A stretch of 13,436 nt of DNA from NCBI GenBank assembly GCA_943325355.2, contig CALPPA020000019.1:1-13436 (forward strand). The letters run 5' to 3'. The stretch is from Klebsiella pneumoniae (lineage in GTDB: Bacteria; Bacteroidota; Bacteroidia; Flavobacteriales; Flavobacteriaceae). Each line of letters starts with the position of its first letter. Position 1 is the stretch's first letter. Below the pieces are notes generated by a model. That model was not told where the DNA came from, did no database searches, and saw nothing but the letters and a program-made list of their open reading frames with translations. The position numbers and the translations under genes were made by a program. This document shows, piece by piece, positions 1 through 6,620 of this stretch.

Positions 1-2
1 AA

Positions 3-500
3 ATTGACACTAAATATTTTCCTTATAAAACGTCATACAATAAGACAAAATACCTAAAACAAGTTACCATTTATACCGATAGCAGAATAGAAGAGGCCAT
101 TATTAAAATTCATTTTTATGAGGTTGCCCCAAATGGTTCTCCTGGAGAAGAATTGTTGGACAAAGATTTTGTTGTCACTGTAAAAAAAGGGACAAGAATT
201 AACCGATTTGATTTAAAGGAGTTTAATTTAAAATTTCCAAAAAAAGGGCTTTTTGTTGGATTTGAAAAATTAATGATAGAAAAAAACAAAACCGAAAAAA
301 CCATAACAGATTCAAACACGAACATATCACAAACACAAAAGACCTATTTCCCTTTTGTGCTGTACAATTACGTGGAAAGAGATTTTTTATACACTTTTTC
401 AGGTGGAAAATGGAATAGACAAACAAAAAAGGGCGAAAGTGAAACATCAGCTAAAATCATGATAAACGAACCGGCAATAACGCTAATACTAACCAACTAA
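3..500 (+). CDS. C-terminal part of a probable carboxypeptidase-like regulatory-domain surface protein (5' end outside window)
   Basis: The frame is open from the first bases of the window to TAA at 498-500, giving 165 residues, so the gene starts upstream; the TTG at 153 is internal. The visible part reads like the C-terminal beta-rich portion of a Bacteroidota family often labelled carboxypeptidase-like regulatory domain protein. Marks are the stretch IKIHFYEVAPNGSPGEELL followed by FVVTVKKGTRI and FPKKGLFVGFEKL, i.e. alternating beta strands around a GxPGEEL turn. A lysine/threonine-rich linker follows, then a last strand pair ending in ITLILTN. No membrane segment is visible here, and a signal peptide would lie outside the window. 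Such proteins are probably exported or outer-membrane associated, but their role is unknown. The family match is from memory; coding status is secure because of the long open frame and protein-like composition. Confidence 0.7.
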   Translation: MDTKYFPYKTSYNKTKYLKQVTIYTDSRIEEAIIKIHFYEVAPNGSPGEELLDKDFVVTVKKGTRINRFDLKEFNLKFPKKGLFVGFEKLMIEKNKTEKTITDSNTNISQTQKTYFPFVLYNYVERDFLYTFSGGKWNRQTKKGESETSAKIMINEPAITLILTN

Positions 501-513
501 CGCAAAAAAACCA

Positions 514-521
514 TACATTTG
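514..521 (+). promoter_or_regulatory. possible Bacteroidota -7 box (TACATTTG)
   Basis: TACATTTG matches the TAnnTTTG consensus. It lies just upstream of the 68-bp repeat, 64 nt before the ATG at 586, so the transcript would carry the repeat as its leader. There is no TTG at the usual -33 distance, so support is weak. Confidence 0.25.
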
Positions 522-523
522 CA

Positions 524-591
524 GGTTACAAAAAGTAAACTAAAATAAGGATGAAGATTGCTTCGTTCCTCGTAATGACAAAAAAATGAAA
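524..591 (+). repeat. copy A of a 68-bp inverted dispersed repeat (ORF6N-tail plus leader)
   Basis: Matches the minus strand of 6035-5968 at 64 of 68 positions with no gap; differences are at 544, 546, 573 and 583. The left end is GGTTACAAAAAGTAA, which in the other copy is the last four codons (GYKK) and stop of the ORF6N gene. Here it follows no ORF6N gene. The core is GATTGCTTCGTTCCTCG followed by TAATGAC, a motif resembling short repeats scattered in many bacterial genomes. ATTGC and GTAAT can form a short stem, with a G-T pair where copy B has G-C. The right end reaches the ATGAAA that starts the gene at 586. Confidence 0.9.
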
Positions 592-2271
592 GAAATAAAA
601 AACATATCAAGATCAAGAGCTCAAGAATCATCGGCGGCAATCGAAAAAATGTACATCACGATGCGCCATTTATTCAACCGTGGGTTTTATAAACCAATGG
701 GAGTTTCTGGCGATACATTGCGAGAAGCATTATTAACCTTGCGCCCAGAAATTTACGGAAATATTGGAGATGATAAGGTGGAACTCAATGGACTTTTATA
801 CGTTATTGAGCGTCTTCCGATAGGAATTGAAGAATGTCGATTTATTAATTTAACTTCGGATGAAGGCTACTCAAAATCACATTTTCAAGCCATTGTTCCT
901 CCAAAAAGAAAAAGAAATTGTTACCGCATTGACGAAGAGCAAATGAATGTCGAAATCACACGCGGAAGATCAGACATCTATGATATTTTGACACATTTAA
1001 CTTTTATTTTTATCGAATCTCATAAGATACGAAATAGAGTATTACTAGATGATGCAGGCGAAGTTTCTCGCGATTGGCAAAAATTAGGTTTAGCGGTTTC
1101 ACAAAAGAAAAAGCTGTCACAAAACGAAAAGGAGAAAGCGGTTTCACATACTGCAAATATTCTAGGAAGAACATTTATCGAAGTTTTAGAGATTTACGAT
1201 GCTTTTGGTTCCGAAGCTGCTCCTGATCGATTTTTGGATGTAATCTATTGGTTAGGAAAATTAGCGATAGAAGAGGTGGTTGATGACAACAAAAGAACCA
1301 TAACATTCAGTCCTATTCTAAGAGAACGATTAGGACATCATATTCACGGCGAAATTTGGGCAACAAATATTAAGGAAGTATTAATAAAGAGCCAACTTTT
1401 AGACCGACCAATCCACGTGATTAGTGCTAATATGCACAGTGTAATGAATTCTATTTTTGCAACAACAGTTTTAAAATCCAAGTTTAAAGACCAATCTGAT
1501 TTCTTTATTTATGAAGAATTGAGCAAATCTGGAGCTTATGATGTTAGGGATAAAGTTTCAGCGTTTGCAGAACAACACGGAATGATTTCGCTTCCAGATG
1601 CTGCTTCTGGAACCAATATTGACGTGCAAATTTTTGATACTGCAAAAATAGATTGGGCTAAAACTTCGTTTCCAACAGCGAAAATAGGAGATAAAAAACC
1701 AGTATTAATTGTAATGGATTACGCTTTTGGGGAACAAGCTTATGAAACCATAGATGAATTATTGAAGCCTTTCAAGAAAAACAATAGCTTACTTAACGTG
1801 GAATCGGTTTCTATAATGGGAAAAGCGGGAATTCTTCAAGGTGGAAAAGGGGATATTATGATTCCAACAGCACATATCAACGAAGGAACAGCAGATAATT
1901 ATTTTTTCCATAACGAGTTATCTGCATCAATGTTTGAAGGCGATGGCATTCCAGTTTTTGAAGGCCCAATGGTTACCGTTTTAGGCACATCTTTGCAAAA
2001 CAAAGATTTATTAAAGTTTTTCCACGAATCGACTTGGGGTGTAATTGGACTGGAAATGGAAGGTTCTTATTATCAAAAAGCCATTCAATCGGCATCTAAA
2101 ATTAGAAAAAGTATTCCGCTTGATGTGAAAGTAAGATATGCTTATTATGCATCAGATAATCCATTGGAAACAGGAAGCACATTAGCTTCGGGTGGTTTAG
2201 GAACAACAGGTGTAAAACCTACTTATTTGATAACCATCAAGATTTTAGAACAAATTTTTAATGTGAAATAA
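586..2271 (+). CDS. conserved protein with nucleoside phosphorylase-like C-terminal half (DUF6909-like)
   Basis: 561 residues with no signal peptide or membrane segment, so probably cytoplasmic. The N-terminal ~270 residues are mostly helical, rich in Arg and His, and not assignable from motifs. The C-terminal part (about 275-561) resembles the purine nucleoside phosphorylase/nucleosidase fold. PVLIVMDYAFGEQ is a buried strand; MGKAGILQGGKGDIMIPTA starts near residue 411; GLEMEGSYY near 488 corresponds to the MEs/t motif that binds ribose in that superfamily; YYASDNPLETG resembles the S-D-x-P loop before the last helix. AMP nucleosidase is also an N-terminal domain plus phosphorylase domain, but the sequence here is clearly different, so I do not assign a substrate. 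I recall the family as DUF6909 of Bacteroidota. The ATG at 586 lies at the very end of the 68-bp repeat, which forms its leader. The neighbours do not explain its job. Confidence 0.75.
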   Translation: MKEIKNISRSRAQESSAAIEKMYITMRHLFNRGFYKPMGVSGDTLREALLTLRPEIYGNIGDDKVELNGLLYVIERLPIGIEECRFINLTSDEGYSKSHFQAIVPPKRKRNCYRIDEEQMNVEITRGRSDIYDILTHLTFIFIESHKIRNRVLLDDAGEVSRDWQKLGLAVSQKKKLSQNEKEKAVSHTANILGRTFIEVLEIYDAFGSEAAPDRFLDVIYWLGKLAIEEVVDDNKRTITFSPILRERLGHHIHGEIWATNIKEVLIKSQLLDRPIHVISANMHSVMNSIFATTVLKSKFKDQSDFFIYEELSKSGAYDVRDKVSAFAEQHGMISLPDAASGTNIDVQIFDTAKIDWAKTSFPTAKIGDKKPVLIVMDYAFGEQAYETIDELLKPFKKNNSLLNVESVSIMGKAGILQGGKGDIMIPTAHINEGTADNYFFHNELSASMFEGDGIPVFEGPMVTVLGTSLQNKDLLKFFHESTWGVIGLEMEGSYYQKAIQSASKIRKSIPLDVKVRYAYYASDNPLETGSTLASGGLGTTGVKPTYLITIKILEQIFNVK

Positions 2272-2340
2272 AAAATTGGCCTCACAAACGGAAAGAAATA
2301 ACAATCCATTTATAACCGCTTAAAAAATAAATCTACACAT

Positions 2341-3693
2341 CTGAAAACAAAAACAGCAAGATACTCAGGCTATATTCGCCCTTTTTCCTACTTGATTGAT
2401 TTAATCATCATCAATGTATTGGCAATTTATATAATGCCCTTTCATTCTAACCAAATTCTTTATTCCATTTTAATAAGTTCCTCTTGGTTTATTATTTCAG
2501 TTTATTTAGGGTTTTATGAGGTCTACAGATATACAAAAGTAATTGCAATCCTAAATTGTGCTTTAAAACAATTTATTTTATTTGCTTTATTTTGTTTGGC
2601 TTTAGAGCTGAATTATTCGGAATTATTGAATCAAAAAAGAGTTGTATTATTTGTTTTCAGTTCTCTAGTAATAATCGTTTCGGCTAAAATTTTTATTTAT
2701 TATTTTCTAAGAAGATATAGGATTTTAGTTGGTAGGAATTTCAGGAGTGTAGTATTATTAGGAAAGATTAAAAACATCGAACCTTTAAAATTATTTTTTA
2801 CAGACAACCCAGATTATGGGTATAAATTAATAAAAGTATTTACACCAGAAGAATATAAAAAAGAAATAGTAGAAAAATGCTTGTCATTTGTACTAGAAAC
2901 AAAGACCGATGAAATATACTGTGCTACAGCTGATTTAACAGACAATCAAATTAGAGAAATTATAAATTTTTCTGATAATAATTTTAAGACTTTAAAGTTT
3001 ATTCCAGACGAAAAGCAATTTTTAACTCATAGAATGAAGTTCGAATATTACGATTATATCCCGGTTATTCCGTCAAGAAATATTTTGCAGGATGAAACCA
3101 TAAATAAAATGGTAAAAAGGATATTCGATATTGTTTTTTCTATAATAATAATAATAGGAATATTATCCTGGCTTGTGCCAATTATGGCAATAATAATAAA
3201 ATTAGAATCAAGAGGGCCTGTGTTTTTTATCCAAAAAAGGAATGGATTAAATTATAAAGTTTTTAATTGTTATAAGTTTCGTTCTATGGAGATTAACAGC
3301 CAGGAAGACATAGATTTAGCTTTGATAAACGATTTAAAAATAACTAGGATTGGTAAATTTATTCGGAAAACAAGCCTGGATGAATTACCACAATTCTTTA
3401 ATGTTTTTTGGGGCGAAATGTCAGTTGTTGGACCAAGACCTCACCCAATAAGTCATAATAATAAATATGCTAAAATGACAAATACATTTATGGCTCGGCA
3501 TTTTGTTAAGCCAGGAATCACTGGATTGGCTCAATCCAAAGGCTTCAGAGGCGAAATTGAAACCGATGACGACATCATAAATAGGGTAAAATACGATATT
3601 TTTTATATAGAGAATTGGTCCATTTTATTGGATATTGAAATTGTAATTAAAACGATTTTTAACACGTTTAAAGGAGACAATAAAGCATACTAA
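2341..3693 (+). CDS. undecaprenyl-phosphate sugar phosphotransferase (exopolysaccharide/O-antigen initiating enzyme), probable CTG start
   Basis: Inner-membrane enzyme that transfers a sugar 1-phosphate from a UDP-sugar to undecaprenyl phosphate, the first step of lipid-linked polysaccharide assembly. The N-terminal half has hydrophobic helices (LIDLIIINVLAIYIM, then ISSSWFIISVYLGFYEVY, FILFALFCLALEL, VVLFVFSSLVIIVSAKIF). A soluble CoA-binding-like region follows, then the bacterial sugar transferase domain: KRIFDIVFS, the membrane segment IIIIIGILSWLVPIMAIII, RGPVFFIQKRNG, YKFRSM, TRIGKFIRKTSLDELPQFFN, MSVVGPRPHP and KPGITGLAQ. These are the family's full diagnostic set. No ATG, GTG or TTG precedes the conserved N-terminus KTARYSGYIRPFSYLIDL. 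The frame opens after TAA at 2299-2301, and CTG at 2341 is the best start (450 aa). TTG at 2392 would cut into the first helix. The 3' end overlaps the opposing GT4 gene by 26 bp. Sugar specificity cannot be read. Confidence 0.88.
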   Translation: MKTKTARYSGYIRPFSYLIDLIIINVLAIYIMPFHSNQILYSILISSSWFIISVYLGFYEVYRYTKVIAILNCALKQFILFALFCLALELNYSELLNQKRVVLFVFSSLVIIVSAKIFIYYFLRRYRILVGRNFRSVVLLGKIKNIEPLKLFFTDNPDYGYKLIKVFTPEEYKKEIVEKCLSFVLETKTDEIYCATADLTDNQIREIINFSDNNFKTLKFIPDEKQFLTHRMKFEYYDYIPVIPSRNILQDETINKMVKRIFDIVFSIIIIIGILSWLVPIMAIIIKLESRGPVFFIQKRNGLNYKVFNCYKFRSMEINSQEDIDLALINDLKITRIGKFIRKTSLDELPQFFNVFWGEMSVVGPRPHPISHNNKYAKMTNTFMARHFVKPGITGLAQSKGFRGEIETDDDIINRVKYDIFYIENWSILLDIEIVIKTIFNTFKGDNKAY

Positions 3694-4873
3694 AAACACC
3701 TTTATTGATTAATTCCTTTATTTGAAAATCAAGGTTGAATTTTTGTTCTGCAGATTCAAAAACGGTTGTTTTCATATTCTGAATTTCACTTTTTCCTATT
3801 TTTGAGATTTCGATTAAAGTCGAATTCAAGCTTTCGAAATTTCCAACTTGCGCAACCCAACCTAGTTTATTTTCTCTTACAATGGTTTCTCCTTCTCCAC
3901 CACCAAAATAAAGAATAGGAAACCCCAAAGCACCATATTCGAATATTTTTGAAGGAACAGATCCATAAATCCTTGTTTTTAATGGTACAATGGCAATGTC
4001 AAAAGTTTTCAGTTTTTCGTGTAAAATGGTGCGTTCTAACATACCGTGAAAAAATATTTTTCTCTCCGGATGTTGCTTAATTAAATCTTCGATTTGGGAT
4101 TTTTCGGCACCATCTCCAAAAATGTGTAATTCAATGTTCAATTTTTGCAATTCAATGTTTTTGCACAATTCATAAACACCTTGCGCAACGCCCAATAATC
4201 CTGCATAAAATAGTTTTATTGGTTCATTAATTTTTGTTTCAAAAACCATTTCTGCCACTTGATGGTCTGGAAAATTACGGTATAAATAACATTTTTTCGC
4301 TGGAAAAATAGAATGAATATGTGTAATGATTTCGTTAGATTGACCCAAGATTGAATTTGCACTCGAATAGATAAATTGTTCAAAATACAAAGAAATTTTA
4401 TGCGAAAAACTGTTTTTTTTCAAAGCATTTAATTCAATGGCCGCCAATGGCCATAAATCAGAAATATTTAAAATTATTTTCTTTCGCATAAGTGAAAGCA
4501 CAAACACCGATACAAACGATAACAATAGCGGTGGTGATTGAACAACAACTTTATTAGGTGTTTTTTTGCTCAATAAGTAGAAAAAAAGAACAGTCGAAAA
4601 CGACAAAACCGAAAGCGATCTTTTAAATATGTTTTTACTAACACTAGGATAAATCCAAAGTCGTTTTACGGTAATGTTTTGAAGATTTTCAGTCACCGAA
4701 AATTTCCCTTTGTATTCGGGAAATAATTCACCTTTAGGATAATTTCCCAGTGGACAAAGCACCGTAACTTTGTAATTATTATGATGTAATTTCAAAGCCA
4801 ATTGCTCTATTCTATTGGCGGCTGCACCTTTTTCTGGTGGATAATAATTCGATATGATGAGTATGTCGCCCAT
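3668..4873 (-). CDS. glycosyltransferase family 4 (WbuB-like)
   Basis: 401-residue GT-B glycosyltransferase expected to act at the cytoplasmic face of the inner membrane, adding a sugar to a lipid-linked glycan. The N-terminal domain begins MGDILIISNYYPPEKGAAANR, the usual nucleotide-sugar GT4 opening with a glycine/alanine-rich loop. A hydrophobic stretch around residues 95-130 (VLFFYLLSK, LLLSFVSVFVLSL) fits membrane association, and NISDLWPLAAIEL resembles the WbuB subgroup. The C-terminal donor domain shows LFYAGLLGVAQGV, LHIFGDGAE, FFHGMLER, then SKIFEYGALGFPILYFGGG and GEGETIV, the E-x7-E region. ATG at 4873-4871 overlaps the wecB stop by one base (TAATG), pointing to translational coupling. 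The last residues (VFSMLYCLL) are encoded opposite the end of the sugar transferase. WbuB proteins of other species transfer N-acetyl-fucosamine, but substrate identity here is inference only. Confidence 0.87.
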   Translation of the reverse strand: MGDILIISNYYPPEKGAAANRIEQLALKLHHNNYKVTVLCPLGNYPKGELFPEYKGKFSVTENLQNITVKRLWIYPSVSKNIFKRSLSVLSFSTVLFFYLLSKKTPNKVVVQSPPLLLSFVSVFVLSLMRKKIILNISDLWPLAAIELNALKKNSFSHKISLYFEQFIYSSANSILGQSNEIITHIHSIFPAKKCYLYRNFPDHQVAEMVFETKINEPIKLFYAGLLGVAQGVYELCKNIELQKLNIELHIFGDGAEKSQIEDLIKQHPERKIFFHGMLERTILHEKLKTFDIAIVPLKTRIYGSVPSKIFEYGALGFPILYFGGGEGETIVRENKLGWVAQVGNFESLNSTLIEISKIGKSEIQNMKTTVFESAEQKFNLDFQIKELINKGVFSMLYCLL

Positions 4874-5973
4874 TATTTTTGAAGCAAAATTTCAATAATT
4901 CGTTCCGAAGCTTTTCCGTCCCATAGTTCTGGAATTCCTGCTTTTCGGGCTTTCTCCCGATTGTTATCGGTATTAAGAAATTCTCCAAATAGTTTTTTTA
5001 AATTTTCAATCGAAGTTCCCACTAAAGTATTGGTTCCAATACTTTGGGTTTCGGGTCTTTCGGTATTGTTTCGCATCGTAAAACACGGAATTCCCATAAC
5101 GGTAGTTTCTTCTGAAATTCCGCCAGAATCCGTAATAACTGCAAAACTATTTTTGATGAGGTACATAAAATTCAAATAGCCTTGTGGTTCCACAAAAAGA
5201 ATGTTTTTCAATTTTAAATTTGTTTCGCCTAAAATAGCTTTTGTCCTTGGATGAATCGGGAAAATGACTTTTTTGCCGCCAGCCATTGCATCAATTCCTT
5301 GGAGTAATTGAATTAAGGATTGTTCTTCGTCCACATTTGACGGGCGATGTAATGTTAGAATAATATAATTTCCAGTTGCTAATTGGAATTCATTCCAAAA
5401 AACGGGTTCAAAAATTCTATCCAAATTTTGATATAAAGTATCAATCATCACATTGCCCACGAAATGGATATTGCTTGCATCAACACCATATTTCAATAAA
5501 TTTTCAGATGCTGATGTCGAGGTTGTAAAGAAATAATCCGTGATGCTGTCAGTCACAATTCTATTGATTTCTTCGGGCATTGTCATATCGCCTGAGCGAA
5601 TTCCAGCTTCGACGTGGGCGACTTTTATATTTTGTTTTTTAGCTACAATCGCACAAGCCATCGTCGAATTGACATCACCAACTACCAAAACCAAATCGCA
5701 ATGATTTTGTTGTAATTCTTTTTCAAAAGCGACCATAATCGCTCCAGTTTGTTCCGCTTGCGAACCACTTTTTACCTCCAGATTACTGTTGGGTTTCGGA
5801 ATATTCAATTCTTCAAAAAACGTATCGCTGAGATTTTTGTCATAATGCTGACCTGTATGCACCAAACGATAGGAAATAGTAGCTCCTTCGTTTTGCTTTT
5901 TTTCAATCGCTTTGATGATGGGTGCGATTTTGATAAAATTAGGTCTTGCGCCAGCAACTATGGTTATTTTCAT
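4873..5973 (-). CDS. wecB: UDP-N-acetylglucosamine 2-epimerase (non-hydrolysing)
   Basis: 366 residues, normal for the family. It interconverts UDP-GlcNAc and UDP-ManNAc in the cytoplasm, supplying ManNAc-type precursors for surface polysaccharide. Motifs in order: GARPNFIK (8-15), HTGQHYD (39-45), GDVNS (99-103), HVEAGIRSGDMTMPEEINR (120-138), HRPSNVD (209-215), then ITDSGGISEE, the UDP-binding loop, and NNTERPET. The acidic residues D100, E122 and E134/E135 and His209 match catalytic-site positions known for this family. Related epimerases act on 6-deoxy-aminosugars (FnlC/WbjD type); the EAGIRSGDMTMPEEINR form favours the WecB type. The ATG is preceded directly by the 68-bp repeat and the ORF6N gene 47 bp upstream. 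The stop shares a base with the next gene's ATG. Likely co-transcribed with the CapK-like and ORF6N genes. Confidence 0.95.
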   Translation of the reverse strand: MKITIVAGARPNFIKIAPIIKAIEKKQNEGATISYRLVHTGQHYDKNLSDTFFEELNIPKPNSNLEVKSGSQAEQTGAIMVAFEKELQQNHCDLVLVVGDVNSTMACAIVAKKQNIKVAHVEAGIRSGDMTMPEEINRIVTDSITDYFFTTSTSASENLLKYGVDASNIHFVGNVMIDTLYQNLDRIFEPVFWNEFQLATGNYIILTLHRPSNVDEEQSLIQLLQGIDAMAGGKKVIFPIHPRTKAILGETNLKLKNILFVEPQGYLNFMYLIKNSFAVITDSGGISEETTVMGIPCFTMRNNTERPETQSIGTNTLVGTSIENLKKLFGEFLNTDNNREKARKAGIPELWDGKASERIIEILLQK

Positions 5974-6035
5974 TTGTTTGTCATTGCGAGGAACGAAGCA
6001 ATCTTCATCCTTTTGTTAGTTTACTTTTTGTAACC
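5968..6035 (-). repeat. copy B of the 68-bp inverted dispersed repeat
   Basis: Read on the minus strand, it starts with the ORF6N codons GGT TAC AAA AAG and TAA, runs through AGGATGAAGATTGCTTCG and CTCGCAATGAC, and ends on the ATGAAA of wecB. ATTGC/GCAAT forms a 5-bp stem around TTCGTTCCTC. It is the inverted partner of 524-591 (64/68 identical), about 5.4 kb away. Confidence 0.9.
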
Positions 6036-6572
6036 AATTTTTGTTCTTGGCGTTTGCTTCGCCTGTTCGCCAAAAAGGCTCGGGTCATTTTCTTTTTTCT
6101 CGGACAATTCATCCAAATAAGAAAAAACCAATTCAATATTTTTGTCGTGATTCTCTAATTTTTTCTGAATTTGAAGAATGTCTATTTTTAAATTGGTGGT
6201 GTCCAAAAGCATTTGTCTCACCTTTGAAAATATCCGCATAATCTGAATATTGGTTTGAATGGCTTTGTCGCTATTGATTACACTTGACAACATCAAAACT
6301 CCGTGTTCGGTAAACACAGAAGGTAATTTTCTAGCGCCTCCCCAACTTGAAGTCACAATTTGTGACTTCAATTTTTGGAATTCAATTACAGTAAGTTGAA
6401 ACATAAAATCTTCAGGAAACCGAGAAATATTACGTTTAACAGCTTGATTTAGAACTTTAGTTTCAATCCCGTAAAGCGTTGCCAAATCACGATCCAGCAT
6501 CACTTTTTGATTTCTAATAAAGTAAATTTTATTAGAAATCAATTCTTCAGAAAGCAGTATTTCGTTTGCCAT
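6021..6572 (-). CDS. ORF6N domain-containing DNA-binding protein
   Basis: 183 residues. Residues about 12-118 form an ORF6N domain, a KilA-N-related putative DNA-binding module common in phages and abundant in Bacteroidota chromosomes. Diagnostic stretches: IYFIRNQKVMLDRDLATLY, VLNQAVKRNISRFPEDFMF, LKSQIVTSSWGGARKLP and VFTEHGVLMLS. The remainder (KIDILQIQKKLENHDKNIE, then YLDELSEKKE) looks like a coiled coil, followed by a short basic tail ending GYKK. An in-frame TAA two codons before ATG 6572-6570 fixes the N-terminus. It sits between the CapK-like gene (48 bp) and wecB (47 bp), an odd place in a polysaccharide operon. Its last codons and the spacer downstream form the repeat also present at 524-591, and a self-matching palindrome lies in and before it. 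No other phage genes are near. Function unknown; cassette-like insertion is inferred. Confidence 0.9.
   Translation of the reverse strand: MANEILLSEELISNKIYFIRNQKVMLDRDLATLYGIETKVLNQAVKRNISRFPEDFMFQLTVIEFQKLKSQIVTSSWGGARKLPSVFTEHGVLMLSSVINSDKAIQTNIQIMRIFSKVRQMLLDTTNLKIDILQIQKKLENHDKNIELVFSYLDELSEKKENDPSLFGEQAKQTPRTKIGYKK
6347..6371. repeat. 25-nt perfect palindrome inside the ORF6N coding sequence
   Basis: TTGAAGTCACAA, one central base, then TTGTGACTTCAA: 12-bp perfect arms. On the minus strand it encodes LKSQIVTS, a conserved part of the ORF6N domain. Sixteen bases of it (6356-6371) recur exactly at 6603-6618, upstream of the same gene. Confidence 0.9.
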
Positions 6573-6602
6573 AAATTATGTTTTTTAATTTCTTCAAGGA
6601 CG

Positions 6603-6618
6603 CAATTTGTGACTTCAA
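6603..6618. promoter_or_regulatory. repeated half-palindrome upstream of the ORF6N start (possible operator)
   Basis: CAATTTGTGACTTCAA is an exact 16-nt copy of 6356-6371 and lies 31-46 nt before the ORF6N ATG. The other arm (TTCAAGGACGCAA at about 6593-6605) is only a degenerate partner. Spacing suits an autoregulatory site, but there is no direct evidence of binding. Confidence 0.35.
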
Positions 6619-6620
6619 GA

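Noticed and set aside
153..500. Independent small gene starting at TTG 153
   Set aside because: The same frame is open to the window edge and the upstream residues complete a beta-rich domain, so this is the end of a longer gene.
6347..6371. Palindrome as a transcription terminator
   Set aside because: It lies inside conserved codons of the ORF6N gene, is AT-rich with a one-base loop and has no T-run of the right kind after it.
6021..6572. ORF6N gene as evidence of a prophage
   Set aside because: No integrase, structural, lysis or other phage genes are near; ORF6N genes are common as single chromosomal genes in Bacteroidota.
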